A stretch of DNA of 13,405 nt from Candidatus Omnitrophota bacterium (GCA_026387085.1 JAPLMK010000114.1:1-13405); one strand, 5' to 3'. Shown: positions 6,945-13,405, counted from the first letter of the stretch. A program made the numbers and translations. Notes: generated by a model from the letters alone, not told the origin.

Positions 6945-7355
6945 TTAAATATTATCCCAATTAATCTTTTCTTTCAAGGGATTCTCTTGGATATACTTAC
7001 GTATTTTAGTCAGCGCCTCTTCGTTTCTGATGATATGCTCGTAATAGTTCCATTCCCAGAAAGGTTTAACGCCGGTTGCTTTGCTTACCAGGGCTTTAAA
7101 TGTTCTGACAATCTTACTTAAGGCAACGCTCGCATCTTCTAAAATAAATATGGCGTGTAAATGATCAGGCGAAATACTGTAAAAATCTATTGTTATACCG
7201 GAAAATCGCCGTGTTGTTTCGTGAAGCAGTCTATCAACTTCAGAATTATATTTTTCTAATAAAGGTTTTCTCAGCGCGGTGCAAACAGTAACAAAATAGT
7301 AGCCGTTACTTTTGTAATCGTAGTTTTTGATTCTAATAGATTTACGGTAAACCAT
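6945..7355 (-). CDS. REP-associated tyrosine transposase (Y1/IS200-like, RAYT)
   Basis: A 136-residue protein of the Y1 transposase (TnpA-REP) family. It opens with RKSIRIKNYDY, then GYYFVTVCT, the first conserved strand; DHLHAIFIL carries the metal-binding HxH-type motif, and the C-terminal WEWNYYEHIIRNEE supplies the candidate catalytic tyrosine, followed by RKYIQENPLKEK. Proteins of this family nick single-stranded DNA at hairpin-adjacent sites and are thought to mobilise REP palindromes. The length is at the short end for the family, but all core motifs are present. Nearly identical 22-bp REP palindromes lie 1 bp past the stop and 12 bp before the start, which supports the assignment to a REP-transposase pair. 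The start ATG (7353-7355) leaves little room for a promoter, so expression from within or through the REP is likely. Confidence 0.9.
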   Translation of the reverse strand: MVYRKSIRIKNYDYKSNGYYFVTVCTALRKPLLEKYNSEVDRLLHETTRRFSGITIDFYSISPDHLHAIFILEDASVALSKIVRTFKALVSKATGVKPFWEWNYYEHIIRNEEALTKIRKYIQENPLKEKINWDNI

Positions 7356-7367
7356 ACGGATTTACCG

Positions 7368-7389
7368 GTGCGATAAATCGCACCGCTAC
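7368..7389 (+). repeat. REP palindrome 3 (upstream of the transposase)
   Basis: The sequence fits GTSSGATRAATCSSACCGCTAC with core TGCGATAAATCGCA. It differs from the 6922-6943 copy at one base of the core. It lies 12 bp upstream of the transposase start and 29 bp from the end of purH. Confidence 0.88.
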
Positions 7390-7418
7390 GATAGATTGGA
7401 TTCACCGGGCAAATAAAT

Positions 7419-8975
7419 TTAATGTCTGAAATGGCGCTGTCCGGCCATGACCATTATCATCCCATACTTTTCCGCGGTGGCCAGGACGTCGGCGTCTTTC
7501 TTGGAACCGCCCGGATGGATAATGGAAGTTGCGCCTTCTTTAGCCGCTACTTCCAGGGCGTCTGAAAACGGGAAGAAAGCGTCGGAAGCCACCGCGGCTC
7601 CGGCAACGTCAAAGCCGAAATCCTTTGCCTTGGAGACCGCAATCTTGGCGGAATCAACCCGGGACATCTGACCGGCGCCGATGCCGATGGTCTGGCCGCC
7701 TTTTACCAGGATGATGGCGTTGCTCTTGGTGTATTTAGCCACCAGATATGCAAACTTCATCTCTTCCAATTGAACCGCATCCGGTGACTTGACGCTGACT
7801 ACCTTCATTTCGGAAAAAAGGGTGGCGTCAACATCCTGAACCAGAAAACCGCCGCCGACCTTCCGAAAATCAAACTTCCCGCCCTCTTTTTTGGGCCAGC
7901 TTAAACGCAAAATCCGGATGTCCGGTTTCTTCTTGAAGATGTTGAGCGCTGCCGCGCTGTATTCCGGAGCAATTACGCATTCCACAAAACCGGTGATAAT
8001 CTCGGCGGCGGTATCTTCGGCGACCGGACGGTTGAGCGCCACGATACCGCCGAAAGCGCTGACCGGGTCACAGGCGCGCGCTTTTTGGAAGGCGGTCAGG
8101 ATGTCCGGGCCGAGCGCGACACCGCAGGGGTTGTTGTGTTTGACGATTACCGCTGCTTCCGGGTCTAATTCCCGGACCAGGGAGAGGGCGGCTTCCAGGT
8201 CAAGGTAGTTGTTGTAGGAAAGTTCCTTGCCCTGGAGTTGTTCGGCGTCAACCAGAAGTCCTATTTCGGAACGGAAACTCTTTTCCCGGTAGAGACCGGC
8301 GTTCTGGTGAGGATTCTCGCCGTACCGTAAATCCGCAATCTTTTCCAGGAGCAGGGAGATTCGGTCCGGGAAAGCCGGCGTCTCTTTTTCCTGATTGAGA
8401 TAGAGGGAAATAACCGCGTCGTACATTGAAGTTTTAGCAAAGACCGCGGCGCCCAACTGCCGGGAGATTTCCTTTGAAACCTTGCCTTTTTTTGTTCTCA
8501 GCTCGTTGATGATTGCCGGGTACTGGCTCGGGTCCGAGAGGACAACTACGTCCGAGCTGTTCTTGGCGGCAGCCCTTAAGAGGCTGGGACCGCCGATATC
8601 AATATTTTCGATGGCGGTTTCCAGGTCGGTCTCTTTTTTTGCCACTACTTTTTCAAACGGGTAGAGATTAACGCAGACCAGGTCGATTGGTTTAACCGAT
8701 TCTTTTTCAATCTGCTTTCGGTGTTCCGGAACTTCCCGCCGGAAGAGGATGCCGGCAAAGATTTTAGGATGCAGGGTTTTAACCCTTCCGTCCAGCATTT
8801 CCGGGAACGCGGTTACATCAGAAACCTCGGTTACCGATATTTTGGCTTCCCGCAGCGCTTGGGCGGTGCCGCCGGTGGAGATAATTTCCGCGCCGGAGTC
8901 CGTGAGCGCTTTTGCCAAGTCAAGGATACCGGTTTTATCGGAAACGGAAAGAAGAGCGCGTTTAATTGTAATCAT
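7419..8975 (-). CDS. purH: Bifunctional AICAR formyltransferase / IMP cyclohydrolase
   Basis: PurH carries out the last two steps of IMP synthesis: formylation of AICAR with 10-formyl-THF, then ring closure. The N-terminal cyclohydrolase (MGS-like) domain shows ISTGGTAQALREA and LDGRVKTLHPKI; the formyltransferase domain shows LRYGENPHQNA, VKHNNPCGVALG with the catalytic Lys-His pair, AFGGIVALNRP and GAAVASDAFFPFSD. The protein ends in the family-typical GQRHFRH. The length of 518 residues is normal. I chose the ATG at 8973-8975 (MITIKRALLSVSDKTG) because GGAG lies 6 bases upstream; an in-frame ATG 12 bases earlier overlaps that ribosome binding site. The gene follows pyrB in the same direction with a 128-bp gap that holds a palindromic repeat, so co-transcription with the pyrimidine genes is possible but not shown. 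Confidence 0.97.
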   Translation of the reverse strand: MITIKRALLSVSDKTGILDLAKALTDSGAEIISTGGTAQALREAKISVTEVSDVTAFPEMLDGRVKTLHPKIFAGILFRREVPEHRKQIEKESVKPIDLVCVNLYPFEKVVAKKETDLETAIENIDIGGPSLLRAAAKNSSDVVVLSDPSQYPAIINELRTKKGKVSKEISRQLGAAVFAKTSMYDAVISLYLNQEKETPAFPDRISLLLEKIADLRYGENPHQNAGLYREKSFRSEIGLLVDAEQLQGKELSYNNYLDLEAALSLVRELDPEAAVIVKHNNPCGVALGPDILTAFQKARACDPVSAFGGIVALNRPVAEDTAAEIITGFVECVIAPEYSAAALNIFKKKPDIRILRLSWPKKEGGKFDFRKVGGGFLVQDVDATLFSEMKVVSVKSPDAVQLEEMKFAYLVAKYTKSNAIILVKGGQTIGIGAGQMSRVDSAKIAVSKAKDFGFDVAGAAVASDAFFPFSDALEVAAKEGATSIIHPGGSKKDADVLATAEKYGMIMVMAGQRHFRH

Positions 8976-9020
8976 ATGAATCTCCATTTTTGGTTTGTGT
9001 CACCTAAGTCGTTGGTAATC

Positions 9021-9098
9021 TGTCATCCTGAGTCGTAGTTGCGAAGGATCTCGCGTTTGTTAGGGAGGAGATTCTTCGGCTGGTGCCTCAGAATGACA
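9021..9098. repeat. 78-bp imperfect palindrome (MITE-like) between pyrB and purH
   Basis: The ends are inverted: TGTCATCCTGAG at the left and CTCAGAATGACA at the right. A second inner pair is GCGAAGGATCT with AGATTCTTCGGC. The whole unit could form one long hairpin in DNA or RNA. It looks like a dispersed repeat of the kind scattered between bacterial genes. No coding potential is seen. Confidence 0.75.
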
Positions 9099-9103
9099 AA
9101 CAA

Positions 9104-10027
9104 TTATTTTCCCACCAGAAGCAGGTAGAGTACTGCCATCCGGACCGCCACGCCGTTTTCCACCTGGGTCAGGATGACAGAGTTACTGCATTCCGCGGCT
9201 TCCGAACTTATTTCCAGCCCCCGGTTCATCGGTCCCGGGTGCATTATCAAAACATCCGGTTTTGCCCATCGGATCGTTTCCGCATTAATCTGGTATTGCC
9301 GGCTGTATTCCCGCGGAGAGGGAAAATAATTTTCCTTCTGGCGCTCTACCTGGATTCGTAAAACATTGACCGCGTCCGCGTCTTTGAGCGCTTTTTTCAG
9401 GTCGTATGTAACCCGGGCGCCGGTGGCTTCAATGCCGGGCGGAATAAGGGTTGGCGGCCCGCAGAGCGTAACCCGGGCGCCGAGCTTTAGTAATCCCCAC
9501 AGGTTGGAGCGGGCTACCCGGCTGTGCCGGATATCACCCAGAATAGTTACGTTAAGTCCTTTAATGCCGCCTTTTTTTTCTTTGATGGTGAAGATATCCA
9601 GCAGTCCTTGCGTCGGGTGTTCGTGGCTGCCGTCGCCGGCGTTTATGAAAGATGCTTTTAATCTTTTGGCCAGGAACTCCACCACCCCGGCGCACGAGTG
9701 GCGCACGATGAAGCAGTCCATCTTCATTGCCTCAAGATTTTCCCCGGTGTCAAGGACGGTTTCTCCCTTTACCAGGCTTGAGGCGGAAGGTGAAAAGTTG
9801 ACGATATCCGCGGAGAGCCGCTTGGCTGCCAGTTCAAAGGAGGTGCGGGTGCGGGTGCTGGGTTCAAAAAAGAGATTGGCGATGGTTTTGCCCCGCAGGG
9901 CCGGGACCTTTTTTATCTCCCGGGTGGAGACTTCTTTGAAGGAAGCGGCCGTGGTTAGAATAAATTCAATCTCTTCCGCCGACAGTTCTTCCAGCCCCAG
10001 CAAGTCTTTTCGTTTCCAGCTGTTCAT
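9104..10027 (-). CDS. pyrB: Aspartate carbamoyltransferase catalytic subunit
   Basis: PyrB joins carbamoyl phosphate and aspartate to give carbamoyl aspartate, the committed step of pyrimidine synthesis. The carbamoyl phosphate site FFEPSTRTRTSFE is at about residue 54, followed by GETVLDT, VRHSCAGV, HEHPTQGLLD, the domain-2 motif ILGDIRHSRVARSN, and MHPGPMNRGLEI near the C-terminus. The length of 307 residues is typical. Its start codon overlaps the pyrR stop (ATGA), so the two are translationally coupled. No pyrI regulatory-chain gene lies next to it, and the neighbouring pyrR suggests control at the RNA level. Start and stop are both within the window and no damage is seen. Confidence 0.97.
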   Translation of the reverse strand: MNSWKRKDLLGLEELSAEEIEFILTTAASFKEVSTREIKKVPALRGKTIANLFFEPSTRTRTSFELAAKRLSADIVNFSPSASSLVKGETVLDTGENLEAMKMDCFIVRHSCAGVVEFLAKRLKASFINAGDGSHEHPTQGLLDIFTIKEKKGGIKGLNVTILGDIRHSRVARSNLWGLLKLGARVTLCGPPTLIPPGIEATGARVTYDLKKALKDADAVNVLRIQVERQKENYFPSPREYSRQYQINAETIRWAKPDVLIMHPGPMNRGLEISSEAAECSNSVILTQVENGVAVRMAVLYLLLVGK

Positions 10028-10554
10028 GGTTCAATCAGTAAAATTTTATCTTCGCCGTCTAACTCGCTCAGGCGCACTTCAATAGATTGACTGCTTTCGG
10101 CCGGTATGAATTTTCCGGTGAAATCGGGCTGGATGGGCAGTTCCCGGTGCCCCCGGTCAACCAGGGCCAGCAGTTTTATCGACCGCGGTCTTCCGAAATC
10201 AACTAATTCGGAAAGCGCTGCCCGGATGGTCCGGCCGGTAAAGAGCACGTCATCCACCAGCAGTATGTCTTTCCCTTCCAGGTCAAACTGAATCTGGGTT
10301 TCGCGCACAACCGGTTGTTTTGCCGCCGTGCTTAAATCATCGCGGTAAAGGGTGATGTCCAGAATTCCCAGCGGCAGTTTAATTGATTTTTTTTCCAGGA
10401 TATTTTGAAGCCGCGCTGCTAATTCTACCCCCCGGCGCCTGATTCCGATCAGCGCCAGGTTCTTAAGGTCTGTTTTTGCCCGGACTTCTTCGGCCAGCCG
10501 GGAGATGATCTTTTCGACCTCCTGTCCCGTGACGATTTCTCTTTCTTTTTTCAC
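10024..10554 (-). CDS. pyrR: PyrR: pyrimidine operon attenuator / uracil phosphoribosyltransferase
   Basis: The 176 residues match PyrR, which in well-studied bacteria binds a stem-loop in pyr mRNA when UMP is high and so promotes termination; it also has weak uracil phosphoribosyltransferase activity. The PRPP-binding loop is ILLVDDVLFTGRTIRAAL (about residues 95-112); IGIRRRGVELAARL and ALVDRGHRELPIQPDFTGK are also characteristic. The only plausible start is GTG at 10552-10554; no ATG exists before conserved sequence. The gene is first in the pyrR-pyrB pair. I searched its leader for the PyrR-binding consensus (ARUCCNGNGAGGYU) by eye and found no good match, so PyrR may act at another pyr locus or through a divergent site. 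Confidence 0.95.
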   Translation of the reverse strand: MKKEREIVTGQEVEKIISRLAEEVRAKTDLKNLALIGIRRRGVELAARLQNILEKKSIKLPLGILDITLYRDDLSTAAKQPVVRETQIQFDLEGKDILLVDDVLFTGRTIRAALSELVDFGRPRSIKLLALVDRGHRELPIQPDFTGKFIPAESSQSIEVRLSELDGEDKILLIEP

Positions 10555-10605
10555 CTTTTAATGATAACATATATTGGGGTTGCGAAACAATAAAATTGCT
10601 TATTT

Positions 10606-10708
10606 GGAGTCCCGGATTTGAGGTCCGTGCCAGGCACGACGAAGGCGGTGTGCCCACTGCGGCACACGGACGAGGAGCAACGCCGCAATGACCCAAAGAC
10701 GGGACTCC
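10606..10708. repeat. Inner GC-rich palindromic unit nested in the 259-bp element
   Basis: Bounded by GGAGTCCCG and CGGGACTCC, with internal paired segments CGTGCC-A-GGCACG, GTCCGTG/CACGGAC and GTGTGCC/GGCACAC. It is clearly more GC-rich than the A+T-rich arms around it, which suggests one repeat inserted into, or captured by, another. Confidence 0.65.
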
Positions 10709-10757
10709 CTGAAAGGCCAGGTGCTTTTGGGCTGCGACTGCGTCGCTCATCGTTTGT

Positions 10758-10770
10758 ATAGTATAACTAT
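10758..10770. promoter_or_regulatory. A+T-rich 13-bp palindrome, possible -10 region or operator
   Basis: ATAGT-ATA-ACTAT reads nearly the same on both strands and gives a TATAGT (plus) or TATACT (minus) hexamer resembling a -10 box. I see no convincing -35 box at the right distance on either strand, so this is only a candidate site in the divergent pyrR/DUF1614 intergenic region. Confidence 0.25.
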
Positions 10771-10895
10771 GCAATCTTCTTCGCTCCTTGTCTCGCTCCA
10801 AAATCGCTTCTGGCAAATAGGCAATTTTATTGTTTCGCAGCCCCTTAGGTTGTGAAACAACCGCTAAAGAAGAAAAAACGGAGGCAACTGCCGCT

Positions 10896-11558
10896 ATGTT
10901 TTTCTTGCCGATTTCGTTATTTCTGGTTATTTTTATTCTTATCCTGATACCGGTTTTGCTCATTCTGGTTCCGGTTCGGGTAATTTCGGCGGCTTTCGGC
11001 CGGCTCGGGATACCGGCTCCGGTCGCTCTTTTCATTTTTCTGGCTTCGCTGGTCGGTTCACTCATTAACATTCCGATTGTGAAGAGCTCAATTCCGGCAA
11101 AGCCGTTTGTCGTTCAGCCCGGATTTGATATCTTCCGGCCGTTTTTTTATCAGCCGCCGCCTTCCGACCGGATGACCCTGGCGGTGAACGTCGGCGGAGC
11201 GATAATACCCGTTATAATCTGCCTGCTGCTTTTGCCGAGGACTCCTTTTTTCCCTGTAATTATCGGTGTTGTGATTTCAACCATAACGTGCTATTTCCTG
11301 GCCAAGCCGGTGCCTGGAATCGGGATTACGATTCCCACGCTTATTCCGCCCGCGGTGGCCATCCTCTGCGCTTTTATCTTTTCACCCAAAAGACGGGCGC
11401 CGGTGGCTTATATTTCCGGAGTATTAGGTGTATTAATTGGCGCTGACATTCTCCACTTGTGGAATCTTCCCTCGGGCGGCGGGTTGATGAGTATCGGCGG
11501 CGCCGGAGTATTTGACGGTATCTTCCTGGTGGGTATCCTGGCCGCGCTTTTTGCCTGA
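10896..11558 (+). CDS. DUF1614 family multi-pass membrane protein
   Basis: A 220-residue, very hydrophobic protein. It starts MFFLPISLFLVIFILIL with a first membrane helix, and has about six more hydrophobic stretches. The conserved parts that mark the DUF1614 family are a NIP turn after helix 2, the central PGIGITIPTLIPP loop, GADILHL, and the C-terminal SIGGAGVFDGIFLVGILAALFA. The function of the family is not known. I chose ATG 10896 because GGAGG at 10880-10884 lies 11 bases upstream; the longer frame from 10830 would begin inside the right arm of the inverted-repeat element and adds hydrophilic residues that are not family-like. It is followed after 133 bp by an MFS transporter on the same strand. 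Confidence 0.85.
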   Translation: MFFLPISLFLVIFILILIPVLLILVPVRVISAAFGRLGIPAPVALFIFLASLVGSLINIPIVKSSIPAKPFVVQPGFDIFRPFFYQPPPSDRMTLAVNVGGAIIPVIICLLLLPRTPFFPVIIGVVISTITCYFLAKPVPGIGITIPTLIPPAVAILCAFIFSPKRRAPVAYISGVLGVLIGADILHLWNLPSGGGLMSIGGAGVFDGIFLVGILAALFA

Positions 11559-11571
11559 TTTTTGCAGTACT

Positions 11572-11666
11572 TGTCATTCCCGCAGGCTTCGTCTCGCCGT
11601 AGCCCGCCTACGCTAAAGCTGCGGCGAGGTAAACCTTGGCGAAGGCGGATGGTAAGCGGGAATCCA
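11572..11666. repeat. 95-bp imperfect palindrome between DUF1614 and MFS genes
   Basis: The ends are TGTCATTCCCGC and GCGGGAATCCA, an inverted pair with one mismatch near the tip. An inner pair, CTCGCCGTAGC with GCTGCGGCGAG, gives a second stem around TACGCTAAA. It resembles the common dispersed GTCATTCCCGC-type repeats of bacterial genomes. It could act as a bidirectional RNA hairpin, but no T-run follows. Confidence 0.75.
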
Positions 11667-11691
11667 CACCACTAATCAATATAAACAAAAA

Positions 11692-12825
11692 ATGCGCCGG
11701 CGAAATATCTTTATTTTCTTCGTAGTGGTAAGTCTCTTCGGTTTAACCTTCGGTATCTACGAGATATCCATTCCTTTTTATCTCCAGAGCCAGAAGATAA
11801 GTTTTCCCAGAATGGGCGATATCTTTGCGGTGTCGTTCCTCTTTGCTTTTTTGATGCGCCAGTATGCCGGATACCTTTCCGATATTTTCGGCCGCCGGCT
11901 CTTTTTTTCTGTCGCGCTTTTTCTGTCCGGACTGGGTAATTTTTGCACGCCGTTCTTTAATACCGTCGGTAGCCAGGCAATCTTGAAGAGTTTGCGCGAA
12001 GGCGCCTTCGGCGTCAAGGAAACGATGCAGTCGGTTATTCTTTACGAAGGCGCGGAAAAGGAGTTTTTGAATGCCTACGGAAAAAACCGGGGAATCGAGT
12101 GGATTTTTCAGGCGGTCGGCATCTTCCTGGCCGGAATTATCGCCATCCGTTTTTCCCTTTCGGCGCCTTTTCTTCTTTCCGGTATAATTCTTTTTCTGGC
12201 CACCGCGCTCTTCTGGTCTTTTTTTCAGGCCGCTCCGGTAAAAGAAGCGGTGGCGAGGCGTAACGTCCGGGAAATTTTTTCTTTCGACCTTACCGGAAAA
12301 CTGCGCTACCTGACCGTCATTTATTTTATCTTATGCGTTGACACCGGACTTTCCCATGGGCCGACGATGCCCATTTATTTTCGGGACCGGTTCGGCATGT
12401 CGCTGGCTCTCATCGCTTTATTAATGGTTGCGCATCGCTTGTCGATGGCGTTTCCGATGATTTTTACCGGTCGCCTGCTGGGCAAGCGCCCGAAATTATT
12501 TTATATTATTACGCTGATTTTCGGCGGTCTTTCGATGGTGCTGACCCCTTTTATTTCCAAGGCGTCAATTGCGATACCGGTTTGGATTACACATGATTTA
12601 TTGGGCGCCAGCATCTATATGCCCATCCACAATTATCTGGTTCAGAAATATGCCGGAGAGGATATCCGCGGTCTGCACGTCAGCAAGTCGTTTGCGTACG
12701 GCTCTCTGGGAATGGTGGTGGGTTTCTTTTTATCCGGCTATTTATATGATTTTAATATCGGAGCGCCTTTTTTCGCCGCCGGCCTGACCGCTTTCCTGGC
12801 TTGTTTTCTGGTGGCGCGTTTGTAA
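11692..12825 (+). CDS. Major facilitator superfamily transporter
   Basis: A 377-residue membrane protein with about twelve hydrophobic segments. The MFS motif A between helices 2 and 3 is present as GYLSDIFGRR (residues 60-69). The N-terminal half carries a second charged loop with EGAEKEFLNAYGKNRG, and the C-terminal half begins after residue 190 with a cytoplasmic loop (KEAVARRNVREIFSFD). The start ATG follows an A-rich stretch without a clear ribosome binding site; the MRRRNIF opening fits a first helix with positive inside. Substrate cannot be predicted; the fold is that of drug or metabolite exporters of the general MFS_1 type. The gene ends 11 bp before nnrE, so the two are probably one transcript. 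Confidence 0.88.
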   Translation: MRRRNIFIFFVVVSLFGLTFGIYEISIPFYLQSQKISFPRMGDIFAVSFLFAFLMRQYAGYLSDIFGRRLFFSVALFLSGLGNFCTPFFNTVGSQAILKSLREGAFGVKETMQSVILYEGAEKEFLNAYGKNRGIEWIFQAVGIFLAGIIAIRFSLSAPFLLSGIILFLATALFWSFFQAAPVKEAVARRNVREIFSFDLTGKLRYLTVIYFILCVDTGLSHGPTMPIYFRDRFGMSLALIALLMVAHRLSMAFPMIFTGRLLGKRPKLFYIITLIFGGLSMVLTPFISKASIAIPVWITHDLLGASIYMPIHNYLVQKYAGEDIRGLHVSKSFAYGSLGMVVGFFLSGYLYDFNIGAPFFAAGLTAFLACFLVARL

Positions 12826-12836
12826 ACAACGAAAGA

Positions 12837-13405
12837 ATGAGATATGTAACCGTAAAGGAGATGAAGGAACTGGATAGCCGCGCCGTAAACCAGTACGGAA
12901 TTCCGGCTTCTGTCCTGATGGAAAACGCCGGTAAGGCGATTGCCGCGGAAGCAATGAAAGCAGCCGGAAAAGGTAAAATTTTTGTCTTTTGCGGTTACGG
13001 CAATAACGGCGGAGATGGTTTTGTGGCCGCCCGGTATCTGCTGCTTAATAATTATCCGGTGGAAACTTTTCTGGCGCGGAATCCGAAATCATTTTCACCG
13101 GAAACTCAGGCCAATTACCGGGCGTTAGTTGCGATGAATCACACACCCTTCACCCTCCCCTCTCCCCTTAGGGGAGAGGACCGGTCAGGCTTCGCCGCCC
13201 AGGCGAGTAAAGGTGAGGGGGATAAAAAAGGAAATTCCTGTGCAATAAAGTTATTTGATGGCTTACCGGTTCCAGGCCTGGTTATCGATGCTATTTTCGG
13301 AATCGGTCTCAGGGGTGTGCTGGATGAATTTTACCGGAAACTGATAGACCGTATAAATGGTTTCGGTTCCCCGGTAATTGCGGCTGATGTTCCCAGCGGT
13401 TTGGA
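12837..13405 (+). CDS. nnrE: NAD(P)H-hydrate epimerase (YjeF N-terminal domain), partial at right edge
   Basis: The frame opens at ATG 12837 and remains open to the edge (189 codons). It reads MRYVTVKEMKELDSRAV, the usual start of this family, then LMENAG, the nucleotide-binding GYGNNGGDGFVAARYL (residues 53-68), DAIFGIGLRG and DVPSGL. The enzyme interconverts the R and S forms of damaged, hydrated NAD(P)H so that the linked dehydratase can repair it; in many bacteria the dehydratase (NnrD) is fused C-terminally, which would lie outside this window. Residues about 102-131 (HTPFTLPSPLRGEDRSGF and on) are not family-like: they are the translation of a palindromic repeat in frame. The first ATG is kept because MRYVTVKEM is conserved; the nearby AAGGAG directly abuts the next ATG and leaves no spacing for it. 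Confidence 0.92.
   Translation, partial: MRYVTVKEMKELDSRAVNQYGIPASVLMENAGKAIAAEAMKAAGKGKIFVFCGYGNNGGDGFVAARYLLLNNYPVETFLARNPKSFSPETQANYRALVAMNHTPFTLPSPLRGEDRSGFAAQASKGEGDKKGNSCAIKLFDGLPVPGLVIDAIFGIGLRGVLDEFYRKLIDRINGFGSPVIAADVPSGL
13140..13229 (+). repeat. Palindromic repeat inserted in frame within nnrE
   Basis: About 90 bp with a perfect 9-bp hairpin CCTCTCCCC-TTA-GGGGAGAGG at 13159-13179 and outer arms CTTCACCCTCCCC and GGTGAGGGG in partial inversion. It belongs by appearance to the dispersed CCCTCACC...CCTCTCCCCTTAGGGGAGAGG type seen between genes in many bacteria, but here it lies inside a coding frame, is a multiple of three, and has no stop in that frame. Confidence 0.8.

Larger units (their letters stand above)
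10581..10839. repeat. 259-bp element with 26-bp terminal inverted repeats
   Basis: The left arm 10581-10606 and right arm 10814-10839 are inverted copies with one mismatch in 26 (TGCGAAACAATAAAATTGC then T or C, then TATTTG). Inside are a 9-bp inverted pair GGAGTCCCG/CGGGACTCC (10606-10614 and 10700-10708) and a GTGTGCC-CACTGC-GGCACAC hairpin at 10648-10667. No protein is encoded. The element fills the space between the divergent pyrR and DUF1614 genes, so it also carries or disturbs their promoters. Confidence 0.82.

Noticed and set aside
6825..7121. 98-codon plus-strand frame over the REP cluster
   Set aside because: It starts in the GC-rich filler, crosses the tRNA fragment and two REPs and lies antisense to the Y1 transposase.
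6891..7389. CRISPR array
   Set aside because: Only three palindromic units with irregular spacing and orientation around a transposase gene; no uniform spacers.
9366..10085. 239-codon plus-strand frame opposite pyrB
   Set aside because: It is the antisense shadow of pyrB, which has every conserved family motif; the product is serine and arginine rich without a fold I recognise.
10555..10895. PyrR attenuator or riboswitch upstream of pyrR
   Set aside because: No good match to the PyrR-binding consensus and no hairpin followed by a T-run; the paired segments are explained by the inverted-repeat element.
10463..11071. 202-codon minus-strand frame through the 259-bp element
   Set aside because: It runs across the inverted-repeat element and overlaps both the pyrR start and the DUF1614 gene; composition is low-complexity Lys/Arg and no motif is present.

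Overview
The window looks like chromosomal DNA from a poorly characterised, probably Gram-negative bacterium, most likely an uncultivated lineage seen through metagenomics. The evidence is a secreted beta-propeller, a transmembrane sensor with an extracytoplasmic Cache domain, PyrR-type pyrimidine control, a tRNA gene without an encoded CCA end, and many short palindromic repeats between genes. I cannot name the phylum from sequence alone.

Left part (1-6297). A minus-strand secreted YVTN-type beta-propeller gene runs off the left edge. After about 360 bases without a gene comes a plus-strand pair: the remnant of a sodium:solute (acetate-type) symporter that has lost its N-terminal membrane helices, then, 24 bases on, a 1232-residue multidomain protein. 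That protein reads PHP phosphoesterase, TM, single Cache, TM, PAS, PAS, CBS, CBS, DUF294 nucleotidyltransferase, DUF294 C-terminal domain. It is the most remarkable object here: a one-chain membrane sensor with a possible phosphoester-hydrolysing head and a nucleotidyltransferase tail.

Middle (6298-7418). This is a repeat and insertion hotspot on the minus strand. It holds an intact tRNA-Gln(UUG) whose 3' end plus flank is duplicated on one side and whose 5' half is duplicated on the other. Between the 5' half copies lies a small GIY-YIG nuclease gene with a probable premature stop. Next to it is a REP-associated (Y1/IS200-like) transposase flanked by three copies of a 22-bp REP palindrome.

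Right part (7419-13405). Minus-strand nucleotide biosynthesis genes follow in transcription order pyrR, pyrB, purH. pyrR and pyrB overlap by 4 bp; a palindromic repeat separates pyrB from purH. On the other side of a 259-bp element with 26-bp terminal inverted repeats, plus-strand genes run DUF1614 membrane protein, MFS transporter and nnrE (NAD(P)HX epimerase, cut by the right edge). The nnrE gene carries an in-frame palindromic repeat that adds about 30 residues. Almost every intergenic gap in this part holds a different short inverted-repeat element.
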